Shown here: in pieces, positions 1-7,282 of the stretch
How the letters are laid out: each line of letters opens with the position of its first letter
Numbering within the stretch: position 1 is the first letter of the stretch
Source: a virus
IMG/VR virus record: IMGVR_UViG_3300044644_001874
Coordinates: 1 to 55,381 of that record
DNA length: 55,381 nucleotides
Reading direction: 5' to 3' (one strand)
Position numbers and translations under genes: made by a program
The notes under the pieces: model-generated
Told to the model about the DNA's origin: nothing
Databases searched by the model: none
Seen by the model: only the letters and a program-made list of their open reading frames with translations

Positions 1-1905
1 GTTCCTGTCGTACCGCTAGTACCAGATGTTCCGCTAGTTCCTGAAGTTCCTGAAGTACCAGTCGTCCCTGATGTTCCACTAGTTCCTGTTGTACCGCTAG
101 TACCTGAAGTACCAGTTGTTCCACTAGTTCCTGATGTTCCGCTAGTTCCTGTTGTTCCGCTAGTACCAGATGTTCCATCTATTCCGCTAGTTCCTGAAGA
201 ACCTGAAGTTCCACTAGTTCCATCTATTCCGCTAGTACCTGACGTTCCGCTAGTACCTGAAGTACCAGTTGTTCCTGATGTTCCGCTAGTTCCTGAAGTT
301 CCGTGTGTTCCTGAAGAACCTGAAGTTCCACTAGTTCCATCTATTCCGCTAGTTCCCGAAGAACCTGAAGTTCCTGAAGAACCTGAAGTTCCACTAGTTC
401 CATCTATTCCGCTAGTACCCGATGTTCCGTGTGTTCCTGAAGAACCTGAAGTTCCACTAGTTCCATCTATTCCGCTAGTTCCTGAAGAACCTGAAGTTCC
501 ACTAGTTCCATCTATTCCGCTAGTACCCGATGTTCCGTGTGTTCCTGAAGTACCAGATGTTCCGCTAGTTCCTGAGGTACCAGTTGTACCTGATGTTCCA
601 CTAGTACCAGTTGTTCCACTAGTTCCGCTAGTACCTGAAGTACCAGTTGTTCCACTAGTTCCTGATGTTCCGCTAGTTCCTGTTGTACCGCTAGTACCAG
701 ATGTTCCGCTAGTTCCTGAAGTTCCGTGTGTTCCTGAAGAACCTGAAGTTCCACTAGTTCCTGATGTTCCGCTAGTTCCTGAAGTTCCACTAGTTCCATC
801 TATTCCGCTAGTACCCGATGTTCCGTGTGTTCCTGAAGTACCAGATGTTCCGCTAGTTCCTGTTGTACCGCTAGTTCCTGAAGTTCCACTAGTTCCTGAA
901 GAACCTGAAGTTCCACTAGTTCCGTCTATTCCGCTAGTTCCTGAAGAACCTGAAGTTCCGCTAGTTCCGTCTATTCCGCTAGTTCCTGAAGAACCTGAAG
1001 TTCCACTAGTTCCGTCTATTCCGCTAGTTCCTGAAGAACCTGAAGTTCCGCTAGTTCCGTCTATTCCGCTAGTCCCTGATGAACCTGAAGTTCCACTAGT
1101 TCCGTCTATTCCACTAGTTCCTGAAGAACCTGAAGTTCCACTAGTTCCGTCTATTCCACTAGTTCCTGAAGAACCTGAAGTTCCATCTATTCCGCTAGTT
1201 CCTGAAGAACCTGAAGTTCCACTAGTTCCTGAAGTTCCGTCTATTCCGCTAGTTCCCGAAGAACCTGAAGTTCCACTAGTTCCATCTGTACCGCTAGTTC
1301 CTGAAGAACCTGAAGTTCCATCTATTCCGCTAGTCCCTGAGGTACCAGTTGTTCCGCTAGTTCCTGAGGTACCAGTTGTTCCGCTAGTTCCTGAAGAACC
1401 TGAAGTTCCGTCTATTCCGCTAGTCCCTGAGGTACCAGTTGTACCGCTAGTTCCTGAAGTTCCGTCTATTCCGCTAGTACCCGATGTTCCGTGTGTTCCT
1501 GAAGAACCTGAAGTTCCATCTATTCCGCTAGTTCCTGAGGTACCAGATGTTCCTGAAATACCTGAAGTTCCGCTAGTTCCTGACGATCCATCAGTACCAT
1601 CAACTCCACTTATACCGCTAGATCCAGATGTTCCAGAGATTCCTGAAGTACCACTTGTTCCATCAGTTCCACTAGTTCCTGAAGTACCAGATGTTCCGCT
1701 AGATCCAGATGTACCAGTTGTTCCTGAAGAACCAGATGTACCTGATGAACCACTAGTTCCTGATGAACCATTAGTACCATCAACTCCACTTATTCCGCTA
1801 GATCCAGATGTTCCGTCAGTTCCTGATGTGCCACTTGTTCCTCCAGTTCCTGATGTACCACTTGTTCCTCCAGTTCCTGAAGTTCCACTAGTACCCGAGG
1901 TACCA
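1..1905 (-). repeat. Minisatellite-like DNA repeat encoding Gly-X-Y array
   Basis: About 1.9 kb is built from 9-bp units (minus strand GGAACTAGC, GGAACATCT and close variants), grouped into longer higher-order units, for example the recurring block that encodes GTSGIDGTSGSSGTSG. The higher-order unit repeats almost exactly many times between about 860 and 1320. All unit lengths are multiples of 3, so the frame survives gain or loss of units. The array probably varies in length by slippage or recombination, and short-read assembly here may be collapsed. Confidence 0.9.
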
Positions 1906-2780
1906 CTTGAACAACATGTACCAGTTATTGTTACAGTGATGTTTCCATCACCGTCGTTTGTTACTGAGGCTCCACTAAATGTAATTCCTGAAACATTAGT
2001 TACCGGTGTTCCACCGTCTCCAACGGATAAGGCCGATCCAGACCCTGAAGTTATACCTGTAATTGATACTACACTACCATCACTATTATTAAGAGATAAC
2101 GTTGAAGTACCACTATTATAAGTTCCTCCCGTTACCGTTCCTGTAAATCCTGTGATAGTCACAGTTCCTCCGTAATTATCACGCAAATCTAAAGATGTTG
2201 TTGCCGAAAAATATGTACCACCTGTTATGATAGTATCGTTTAAGTCAGCAATTCTCCATCTCGCATTTTCTCTTGTAACACCACTAACACCTTCAATTGT
2301 TGAACCTGTCCAAGCGTTTTGGAAAGCTTGTCCACCTGCCTCTGTGTTCAAAACTTGATATCCTGTTGAAAATTCAAAGATGTCTCCATCCGCTAAAGCA
2401 ACATTCCACAATGACTCGTAGTTAGGTATGGTATATTGATATGTTTGCTGAGTTTCTTGCACAAACACCAACATTCCCAATCTTCTTCTACCTGAAGAAA
2501 TTCCGTCATTATTCAAATCTAATTGACTTATTATCGGGGCTGGTCCGTCTCCTCCATAATTGAATGAAATAGGGATACTATTACCTGAATATAACACATA
2601 TCCACCGTCTATTTTTGTTTGTTCGGGTATCTGCCAATTTAAGTCTGAAAGACTCCAAACTTCCATGTAACCACCTATGCTATCAACACTAAAGTTAGTG
2701 CCTGTATCAGAATCTCTTAAAACCGAATTAGGTCCTGTAAGTAGTGTTCCTGATGTTGGATTTTTATATTCGAAACTCAT
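1..2780 (-). CDS. Collagen-like tail fibre protein, partial (C-terminus outside window)
   Basis: The frame opens at ATG 2780 (begins MSFEYKNPTSGTLL) and stays open to the left edge, giving at least 926 residues. Residues 1 to about 290 look like a globular virion-attachment region rich in G, T, S and N with many short beta-strand-like stretches. From about residue 292 to the edge the protein is an uninterrupted Gly-X-Y array of about 210 triplets, almost all GTS, GSS, GTT, GID, GTD or GTH, with no proline. Collagen-like Gly-X-Y stretches are known in phage fibres, where they form trimeric shafts; a receptor-binding tip would then lie beyond the window. A late-promoter-like sequence lies just upstream (2797-2804). 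It is the last visible gene of the tail-periphery cluster. The fibre role is inferred from repeat type and context; the reading frame is certain. Confidence 0.85.
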   Translation of the reverse strand, partial: MSFEYKNPTSGTLLTGPNSVLRDSDTGTNFSVDSIGGYMEVWSLSDLNWQIPEQTKIDGGYVLYSGNSIPISFNYGGDGPAPIISQLDLNNDGISSGRRRLGMLVFVQETQQTYQYTIPNYESLWNVALADGDIFEFSTGYQVLNTEAGGQAFQNAWTGSTIEGVSGVTRENARWRIADLNDTIITGGTYFSATTSLDLRDNYGGTVTITGFTGTVTGGTYNSGTSTLSLNNSDGSVVSITGITSGSGSALSVGDGGTPVTNVSGITFSGASVTNDGDGNITVTITGTCCSSGTSGTSGTSGTGGTSGTSGTGGTSGTSGTDGTSGSSGISGVDGTNGSSGTSGSSGTSGSSGTTGTSGSSGTSGTSGTSGTDGTSGTSGISGTSGSSGISGVDGTDGSSGTSGTSGISGTSGTSGTSGIDGTSGSSGTHGTSGTSGIDGTSGTSGTTGTSGTSGIDGTSGSSGTSGTTGTSGTSGTTGTSGTSGIDGTSGSSGTSGTDGTSGTSGSSGTSGIDGTSGTSGTSGSSGTSGIDGTSGSSGTSGIDGTSGTSGSSGTSGIDGTSGTSGSSGTSGIDGTSGTSGSSGTSGIDGTSGTSGSSGTSGIDGTSGTSGSSGTSGIDGTSGTSGSSGTSGTSGTSGTTGTSGTSGTSGTHGTSGTSGIDGTSGTSGTSGTSGTSGTSGSSGTHGTSGTSGTSGTSGTTGTSGTSGTSGTTGTSGTSGTSGTTGTSGTSGTTGTSGTSGTSGTSGTHGTSGTSGIDGTSGTSGSSGTSGIDGTSGTSGSSGTHGTSGTSGIDGTSGTSGSSGTSGSSGTSGIDGTSGTSGSSGTHGTSGTSGTSGTTGTSGTSGTSGTSGIDGTSGTSGSSGTSGIDGTSGTSGTTGTSGTSGTSGTTGTSGTSGTTGTSGTSGTTGTSGTSGTSGTSGTSGTTG

Positions 2781-2796
2781 TTTTTTCTTTTTTTTT

Positions 2797-2804
2797 TATT
2801 TATA
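2797..2804 (-). promoter_or_regulatory. Late-promoter-like site, TATAAATA / GATTTAT variant
   Basis: The minus strand reads GATTTATAAATAAAA, 16 nt before ATG 2780. It contains TATAAATA, identical to the T4 late-promoter core, and a one-mismatch copy of the TATTTAT motif found upstream of other late genes here. An A-rich leader follows and runs directly into the start codon. Confidence 0.45.
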
Positions 2805-2808
2805 AATC

Positions 2809-4707
2809 TTATGTTAGTGTTCCACCTCTATAGTACTGTGGTAAATTTCCAGTTAATGGCCTAAATTCAGTTCCAGTAATTGATGAATACATTTTATAAA
2901 CCCCTGGAGGTATCGTTGTACCACTATAATTAATAACTAACCCAAGATAAGTCGCAGGTAGGGTTAACGTAGTTGTTGCAGCGGCGGTAGGACCATAATT
3001 TATTGTTGAATATGTTTGACCATTCGTTGCCGCAGTGGATACAAACCAGGTAACGAATGCATTGGTTCCTGAGAAAGATCCTGTAGGTAAAACCGCTGTT
3101 TGGAATTTATATGCCTGTATAGCTTGTCCTTGAAGGTCTGTTCCAACTGACGTTGAAGTAATACCTGTAATCACAATTGCCGGATTATAAACCCCCCATC
3201 CTGTATAACTAAGATAAGCATTCATTTGAGAATCAAATGTTGATTGTACAGTGCTTGGTGTTGAACTGCCCGCAACATTAAATCCTTTGAAAGTACTTCC
3301 TTGAGCGGTCATCCAAGCATTTAAGTTATTTCTTGGTGCCGCAGCTCCTTGGTCAATAAATGCATAAGCAAATAATGGTTGATTAGTAGGTGTAGGTGAA
3401 GGGGTATTAGTTGGTGTTGTTGTATTAGTTGGTGTCTGTGTTTGTGTTACCGTTGGAGTATTTGTTGGCGTCTCAGTAGGAGTTGAAGTTACAGTCGCAG
3501 TTTGAGTAGGAGTTGCCGTCTCAGTAGGAGTTGCAGTAGCCGTTGGTGTAGGAGTTTCAGTAGATGTTGCAGTTACGGTTGGTGTAGGAGTTTCAGTCGC
3601 CGTAGCAGTTACTGTTGCAGTATTAGTTGGAGTAGGTGTTGATGTTGCAGTTTCAGTAGGTGTTGGAGTTAAAGTCGCAGTCGCCGTTGCAGTAACACTT
3701 GGTGTAGGTGTATTTGTTGGAGTTTCGGTTGGTGTATTTGTAGGTGTTTCAGTTGGTGTCGATGTAGGAGTTTCAGTATTAGTAGGAGTATTGGTTGGAG
3801 TTTCGGTTGGTGTATTTGTAGGTGTCTCCGTATTGGTTGGAGTAGGCGTGCTTGTTTCTGTCGCCGTCAAACTTGGTGTTGGCGTATTAGTTGGAGTTGG
3901 TGTTTCAGTTGGAGTTTCGGTATTTGTCGGAGTTTGAGTACTAGTATTTGTAGGCGTGTTAGTTGGAGTTTCGGTTGGTGTCGATGTAGGAGTTTCAGTA
4001 TTTGTAGGTGTATTAGTTGGAGTTTCGGTTGGTGTATTTGTAGGTGTCTCCGTATTTGTAGGCGTGTTAGTTGGAGTTTCAGTTGGTGTAGATGTTGGAG
4101 TTTCAGTATTTGTTGGAGTTTGAGTTGTAGTGTTTGTAGGTGTATTAGTTGGTGTTTCTGATGGAGTATTTGTCGGTGTCGAAGTCTGAGTAGCAGTATT
4201 AGTAGGCGTATTTGTTGGTGTCTCAGTTGGAGTTTGAGTAGCAGTGTTTGTTGGCGTATTGGTTGGTGTAGGCGTATTTGTTGGTGTCTCAGTTGGAGTT
4301 GTAGTCGGAGTTGGAGTACTTGTCGCAGTATTAGTTGGAGTTGGTGAAGACGTAGCCGATGGTGTTCCCGTTGGTGTTTCACTAGGTGTCTGTGTCGGCG
4401 TTTCAGTTGGAGTAGGCGATGTTCCAACTGTTGCAGTTGGAGATGGTGTTAATGAAGGTGTTGGTGTTACTGTTGGTGTTGGCGTTACACACGCCAAAGA
4501 AACGACAATACCATTGAACATTTCATTTCTCGTAGCAGCAGAATAATAGATTACATCATCAACAAAAATGTTGAATGGTCCCAAAGCGTTTGAATTAGAT
4601 GCCAATCTAACTATATATGAAGTACAACCAGTTACTGTTAGTTGTTGTTCAATTTCCGTAGAGCACCCGGGTGCGTTGTTCGTGACTAAAATAGAATATA
4701 TGGACAT
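2809..4707 (-). CDS. Thr/Pro-repeat virion protein (probable tail fibre or decoration)
   Basis: 632 residues with three parts. Residues 1-72 form a small Cys-containing domain. Residues 73 to about 440 are a low-complexity stalk of TPT, TET, TNT and TAT units (for example [13 protein letters not shown]), almost only T, P, E, N, S and A. Residues about 440-632 form a globular domain rich in aromatic and small residues, ending in RGGTLT. The long Thr/Pro stalk is expected to be extended and is mucin-like, so it could be O-glycosylated; that is inference. It sits between the collagen-like fibre and the SprB-repeat protein, so an outer tail role is likely. Start ATG 4707 follows a TATTTAT motif by 16 nt. 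I do not recognise a named family for the C-terminal domain. Confidence 0.8.
   Translation of the reverse strand: MSIYSILVTNNAPGCSTEIEQQLTVTGCTSYIVRLASNSNALGPFNIFVDDVIYYSAATRNEMFNGIVVSLACVTPTPTVTPTPSLTPSPTATVGTSPTPTETPTQTPSETPTGTPSATSSPTPTNTATSTPTPTTTPTETPTNTPTPTNTPTNTATQTPTETPTNTPTNTATQTSTPTNTPSETPTNTPTNTTTQTPTNTETPTSTPTETPTNTPTNTETPTNTPTETPTNTPTNTETPTSTPTETPTNTPTNTSTQTPTNTETPTETPTPTNTPTPSLTATETSTPTPTNTETPTNTPTETPTNTPTNTETPTSTPTETPTNTPTETPTNTPTPSVTATATATLTPTPTETATSTPTPTNTATVTATATETPTPTVTATSTETPTPTATATPTETATPTQTATVTSTPTETPTNTPTVTQTQTPTNTTTPTNTPSPTPTNQPLFAYAFIDQGAAAPRNNLNAWMTAQGSTFKGFNVAGSSTPSTVQSTFDSQMNAYLSYTGWGVYNPAIVITGITSTSVGTDLQGQAIQAYKFQTAVLPTGSFSGTNAFVTWFVSTAATNGQTYSTINYGPTAAATTTLTLPATYLGLVINYSGTTIPPGVYKMYSSITGTEFRPLTGNLPQYYRGGTLT
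3390..4490 (-). repeat. Thr-Pro codon repeat array
   Basis: Degenerate tandem DNA encoding TPT-type hexa- and dodecapeptides. On the plus strand it appears as recurring GTTGGAGTTTCGGTTGGTGT-type blocks, with near-exact copies around 3720-3790, 3960-4090 and 4200-4290. The units stay in register with the reading frame. Open frames on other strands and frames inside it are by-products of the repeat. Confidence 0.85.
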
Positions 4708-4723
4708 CCGAGGTTTTTATTAA

Positions 4724-4730
4724 ATAAATA
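4724..4730 (-). promoter_or_regulatory. TATTTAT late-promoter-like motif
   Basis: The minus strand reads GGTATTTATTTAATAAAAA, 16 nt before ATG 4707, in the 107-nt gap after the 4815 gene. No clear terminator hairpin was seen in the rest of this gap. Confidence 0.5.
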
Positions 4731-4814
4731 CCACAAGTATTCTATTTGATTTCTTATATTATGAAAATTAGATGGGAATATTTTTTTTGGCTAAACTAAA
4801 ACAATGTCACAGTT

Positions 4815-5150
4815 CTAATCCGTAGTGTAAATTGAAAAATTACAATTAGACTCTTGGATGTCAATGTTAACAATACAAGATGCTAATTCAATTGTAATTT
4901 CGAAATCACATCCAAAAGTACATTGTAATATTTTGAATACTTCACAATTGTTACTGTCAACCATTTTCAACATGATTTCAGGAGCCGTTGAAAAAATCGA
5001 TGGTATTGTGGTATTATATTCTACCACAGGAGGAACTGGCCCCGAAGATATAGTACCTAATAGTGTTTGATTGTTTCCATATACATCTGATATGTAAACA
5101 CTTATAGGGTATGTACCTCCCGATATTTCTGTAATTCTTACCTGATTCAT
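4815..5150 (-). CDS. Small conserved-looking virion-cluster protein, 111 aa
   Basis: I chose the start at 5150 (MNQVRITEISGG) because its ATG overlaps the TGA of the upstream SprB-repeat gene as ATGA, the usual sign of translational coupling; an ATG three codons earlier exists but is less attractive. The protein is short, beta-rich by composition, and contains several Cys (for example CEVFKILQC and FGCDFE). The opening GGTYPISVYISD resembles one strand pair of the SprB-type repeats encoded just upstream, so it may be a single stand-alone domain of that type. No known function recognised. Its place in the tail-fibre cluster suggests a virion or fibre-assembly component. Confidence 0.75.
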   Translation of the reverse strand: MNQVRITEISGGTYPISVYISDVYGNNQTLLGTISSGPVPPVVEYNTTIPSIFSTAPEIMLKMVDSNNCEVFKILQCTFGCDFEITIELASCIVNIDIQESNCNFSIYTTD

Positions 5151-7282
5151 GATAAACAAATTATATCGTAGTTTATAATCAAGTCGATGACAATTTCTTG
5201 ACCCTCGAGGGAAGTATTATTTCTACTTGTTTCGATTGTTATTTGATTATTTAGTTGGTCGATAATCACGTTACCAACACCTGGAATTCCTAATAACAAA
5301 GTTCGAATAGTATCATACCACTGATTATCTGTTGGAACCTGAACTAATGATGTCGATGTAAAGAAATTTTGGCTAGCAATTATACCTGAAGGATTTACGG
5401 AAACTTTGGCAGTAAATACCGCATTTATTAAGTCACAATTTGTATTCTCCGATGTCAAATCAAAAAATCCTTCATTTAACATTTGTAATAAACCAAACTT
5501 GGTCGGTGATTCTATGTTAAATACCTCAGCCCCCATCACATAAGTTTGATATGATGTTGAGTTTGTACTACAAGTTATTGTGGTATTTCTTGTTAATGAA
5601 CATCCATTACTGTCTACTACAGTCAAAAAATAAGTGCCACCAGTTAATCCACTCACTTGTATTTGTTGCGGTTCATTTGGCACATTGTCTGACCAATTAA
5701 AACTGAATGGTGGTTCACCTGAGGTTATGAACGCGGTAATTTTACCACTAGATCCACTGCCACAAGAAGTACTATATAAAGTATAGTTTAATGGTTGACT
5801 ACTTGGTACTAAAATGTTTGTAGTTTGAACACATCCATCCGCGTCAGTTACAGTAACAACATGAGTACCTGAAGTTAAATTATTGAATGTGACCGCAGTT
5901 AAATTTGTATCTATTACATTTTGAATTCCGTCAACAGAATAATCTAATGGTAAAGTTCCTCCACTTGTTGTGAAAATTGTAACCGACCCATTATTTTGAT
6001 TACAACTCGTGCCCACTACTTGAGTTGAAATAGTGTATTTATTTTGAGCGACTAAATTCACTTCTTGTAAATAAGAACATCCACTATTGTCGGTAACACC
6101 TACGGTATATGTACCCCCACTTAGATTTCCAAATATTTGAGTACTCTGGGAATTACTTATATTCAACTGATTACCCGTTGGGCTAATCAAAGTATATGTA
6201 TATGGTATTGTTCCTCCAACCACATTTATAGTAATCGAACCGTTATTACTTGAACAAGTCGAATTTTGTCCTTGAACTGAAACACTTGTTATTCCTCCAG
6301 GTGTTTCAAGAGTTGTTCCCGCAAACATTTGACACAAACCCGCGTCTGTCACTTGAAAGTTATATTGTCCTGCGGATAATCCTGAAATTGAAAAAGTTCT
6401 TGAATAAGATACCAATACATTACCAGTAGATGCCGAATAATAGAATGGAGCAGTACCACCTGTAATGGTTAAGTTAATTACCCCATTGGACTGAAGACAT
6501 GTCGGAGCGGTAGAAGTGAATACTCCAAACCCAATCGGATTCACATTGGTAATTGTTGCCGATTTGGTCAATGAACAACCATAAGCGTCAGTGACATCAA
6601 CAGAATAATTACCCGAAGTTAATCCTGTAATCGTACTACCAGTTTGTCCATTACTCCACAAATAACTATAAGGAGATAGACCTGTTTGTCCTGTCACAAA
6701 AATTTTACCTATTGGAGTTCCACCACAACTTGAGTTTGGTACAACATACAATCCATAATCTAAACTTTCAGATTCTTGGACTATAAATGTCGGAGTAAAT
6801 GCCGTACATCCTCCCAAATCAGTTACACCTAAATAATATGTTCCAGCGCTTAATCCACCAAAAACAACCGCATCTGTATTAGTTATTGCAGAGGTTAGAT
6901 AATTGTCATTAATATCAAACAAAGAAAAACTGGTTGATGAATATAAAGATGTTGACGAACCTGTAACAGATCCATTATTGACTCCACAAGTTGTATTTTG
7001 AACCGCAGTTACTGATCCACATACTCCACTAGAAATTGGGATATTAACTAAAAACTCGCTGTTTACAGGTAAAGTACTATCGTTTACTCTAATTTGATAA
7101 ACATTACTTGCCAACCCTACCAAAGATGCAGGTTGTGCCACAATAGTTTGAGATGGATAAGACGGAGTAATAAACTCTATTGTATACGGTGGCGTTCCCG
7201 CACTAACAAATAGATTGAATGCCCCCGAATTATTATTAGAGCAATCACCTGTTACCGTTATATTATAATTTAATACCGCCAT
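5147..7282 (-). CDS. SprB-repeat tail protein (adhesin-like)
   Basis: 711 residues. Residues about 1-575 contain six or seven tandem domains of roughly 75-85 aa. Each begins with Cys and NNGS or a similar turn, continues through a GG(T/E)xPxxY/F turn, and ends in a G(T/N)Y..xVTDxxGC signature (seen as GVTDLGGC, DVTDAYGC, GVTDNSGC, TVTDADGC, TVVDSNGC). This is the pattern of the SprB repeat, known from surface adhesins of gliding Bacteroidota. Residues about 590-711 form a C-terminal domain resembling the end of the neighbouring 994-aa protein. Start 7282 overlaps that gene's stop as TAATG. Likely role: an Ig-like stalk or receptor-binding component of the tail. Family resemblance is fairly clear by eye; virion location is inferred from context. 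Confidence 0.8.
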   Translation of the reverse strand: MAVLNYNITVTGDCSNNNSGAFNLFVSAGTPPYTIEFITPSYPSQTIVAQPASLVGLASNVYQIRVNDSTLPVNSEFLVNIPISSGVCGSVTAVQNTTCGVNNGSVTGSSTSLYSSTSFSLFDINDNYLTSAITNTDAVVFGGLSAGTYYLGVTDLGGCTAFTPTFIVQESESLDYGLYVVPNSSCGGTPIGKIFVTGQTGLSPYSYLWSNGQTGSTITGLTSGNYSVDVTDAYGCSLTKSATITNVNPIGFGVFTSTAPTCLQSNGVINLTITGGTAPFYYSASTGNVLVSYSRTFSISGLSAGQYNFQVTDAGLCQMFAGTTLETPGGITSVSVQGQNSTCSSNNGSITINVVGGTIPYTYTLISPTGNQLNISNSQSTQIFGNLSGGTYTVGVTDNSGCSYLQEVNLVAQNKYTISTQVVGTSCNQNNGSVTIFTTSGGTLPLDYSVDGIQNVIDTNLTAVTFNNLTSGTHVVTVTDADGCVQTTNILVPSSQPLNYTLYSTSCGSGSSGKITAFITSGEPPFSFNWSDNVPNEPQQIQVSGLTGGTYFLTVVDSNGCSLTRNTTITCSTNSTSYQTYVMGAEVFNIESPTKFGLLQMLNEGFFDLTSENTNCDLINAVFTAKVSVNPSGIIASQNFFTSTSLVQVPTDNQWYDTIRTLLLGIPGVGNVIIDQLNNQITIETSRNNTSLEGQEIVIDLIINYDIICLS

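Noticed and set aside
1-1905. Repeat array resembling a CRISPR at first sight
   Set aside because: No constant direct repeat separated by unique spacers; units are 9 bp, contiguous and encode Gly-X-Y.
512-2121. Open frames at 512-799 (minus, second frame) and 1828-2121 (plus) inside the Gly-X-Y repeat region
   Set aside because: They are by-products of 9-bp repeats that lack stops in several frames; composition (EL/VL/QE or VP/PL repeats) is a direct echo of the repeat. The continuous minus-strand frame from 2780 explains the DNA.
3867-4546. Open frames at 3867-4427 (minus), 3934-4161 and 4244-4546 (plus) inside the Thr/Pro array
   Set aside because: Low-complexity echoes of the repeat in other frames, inside a clear 632-aa gene.
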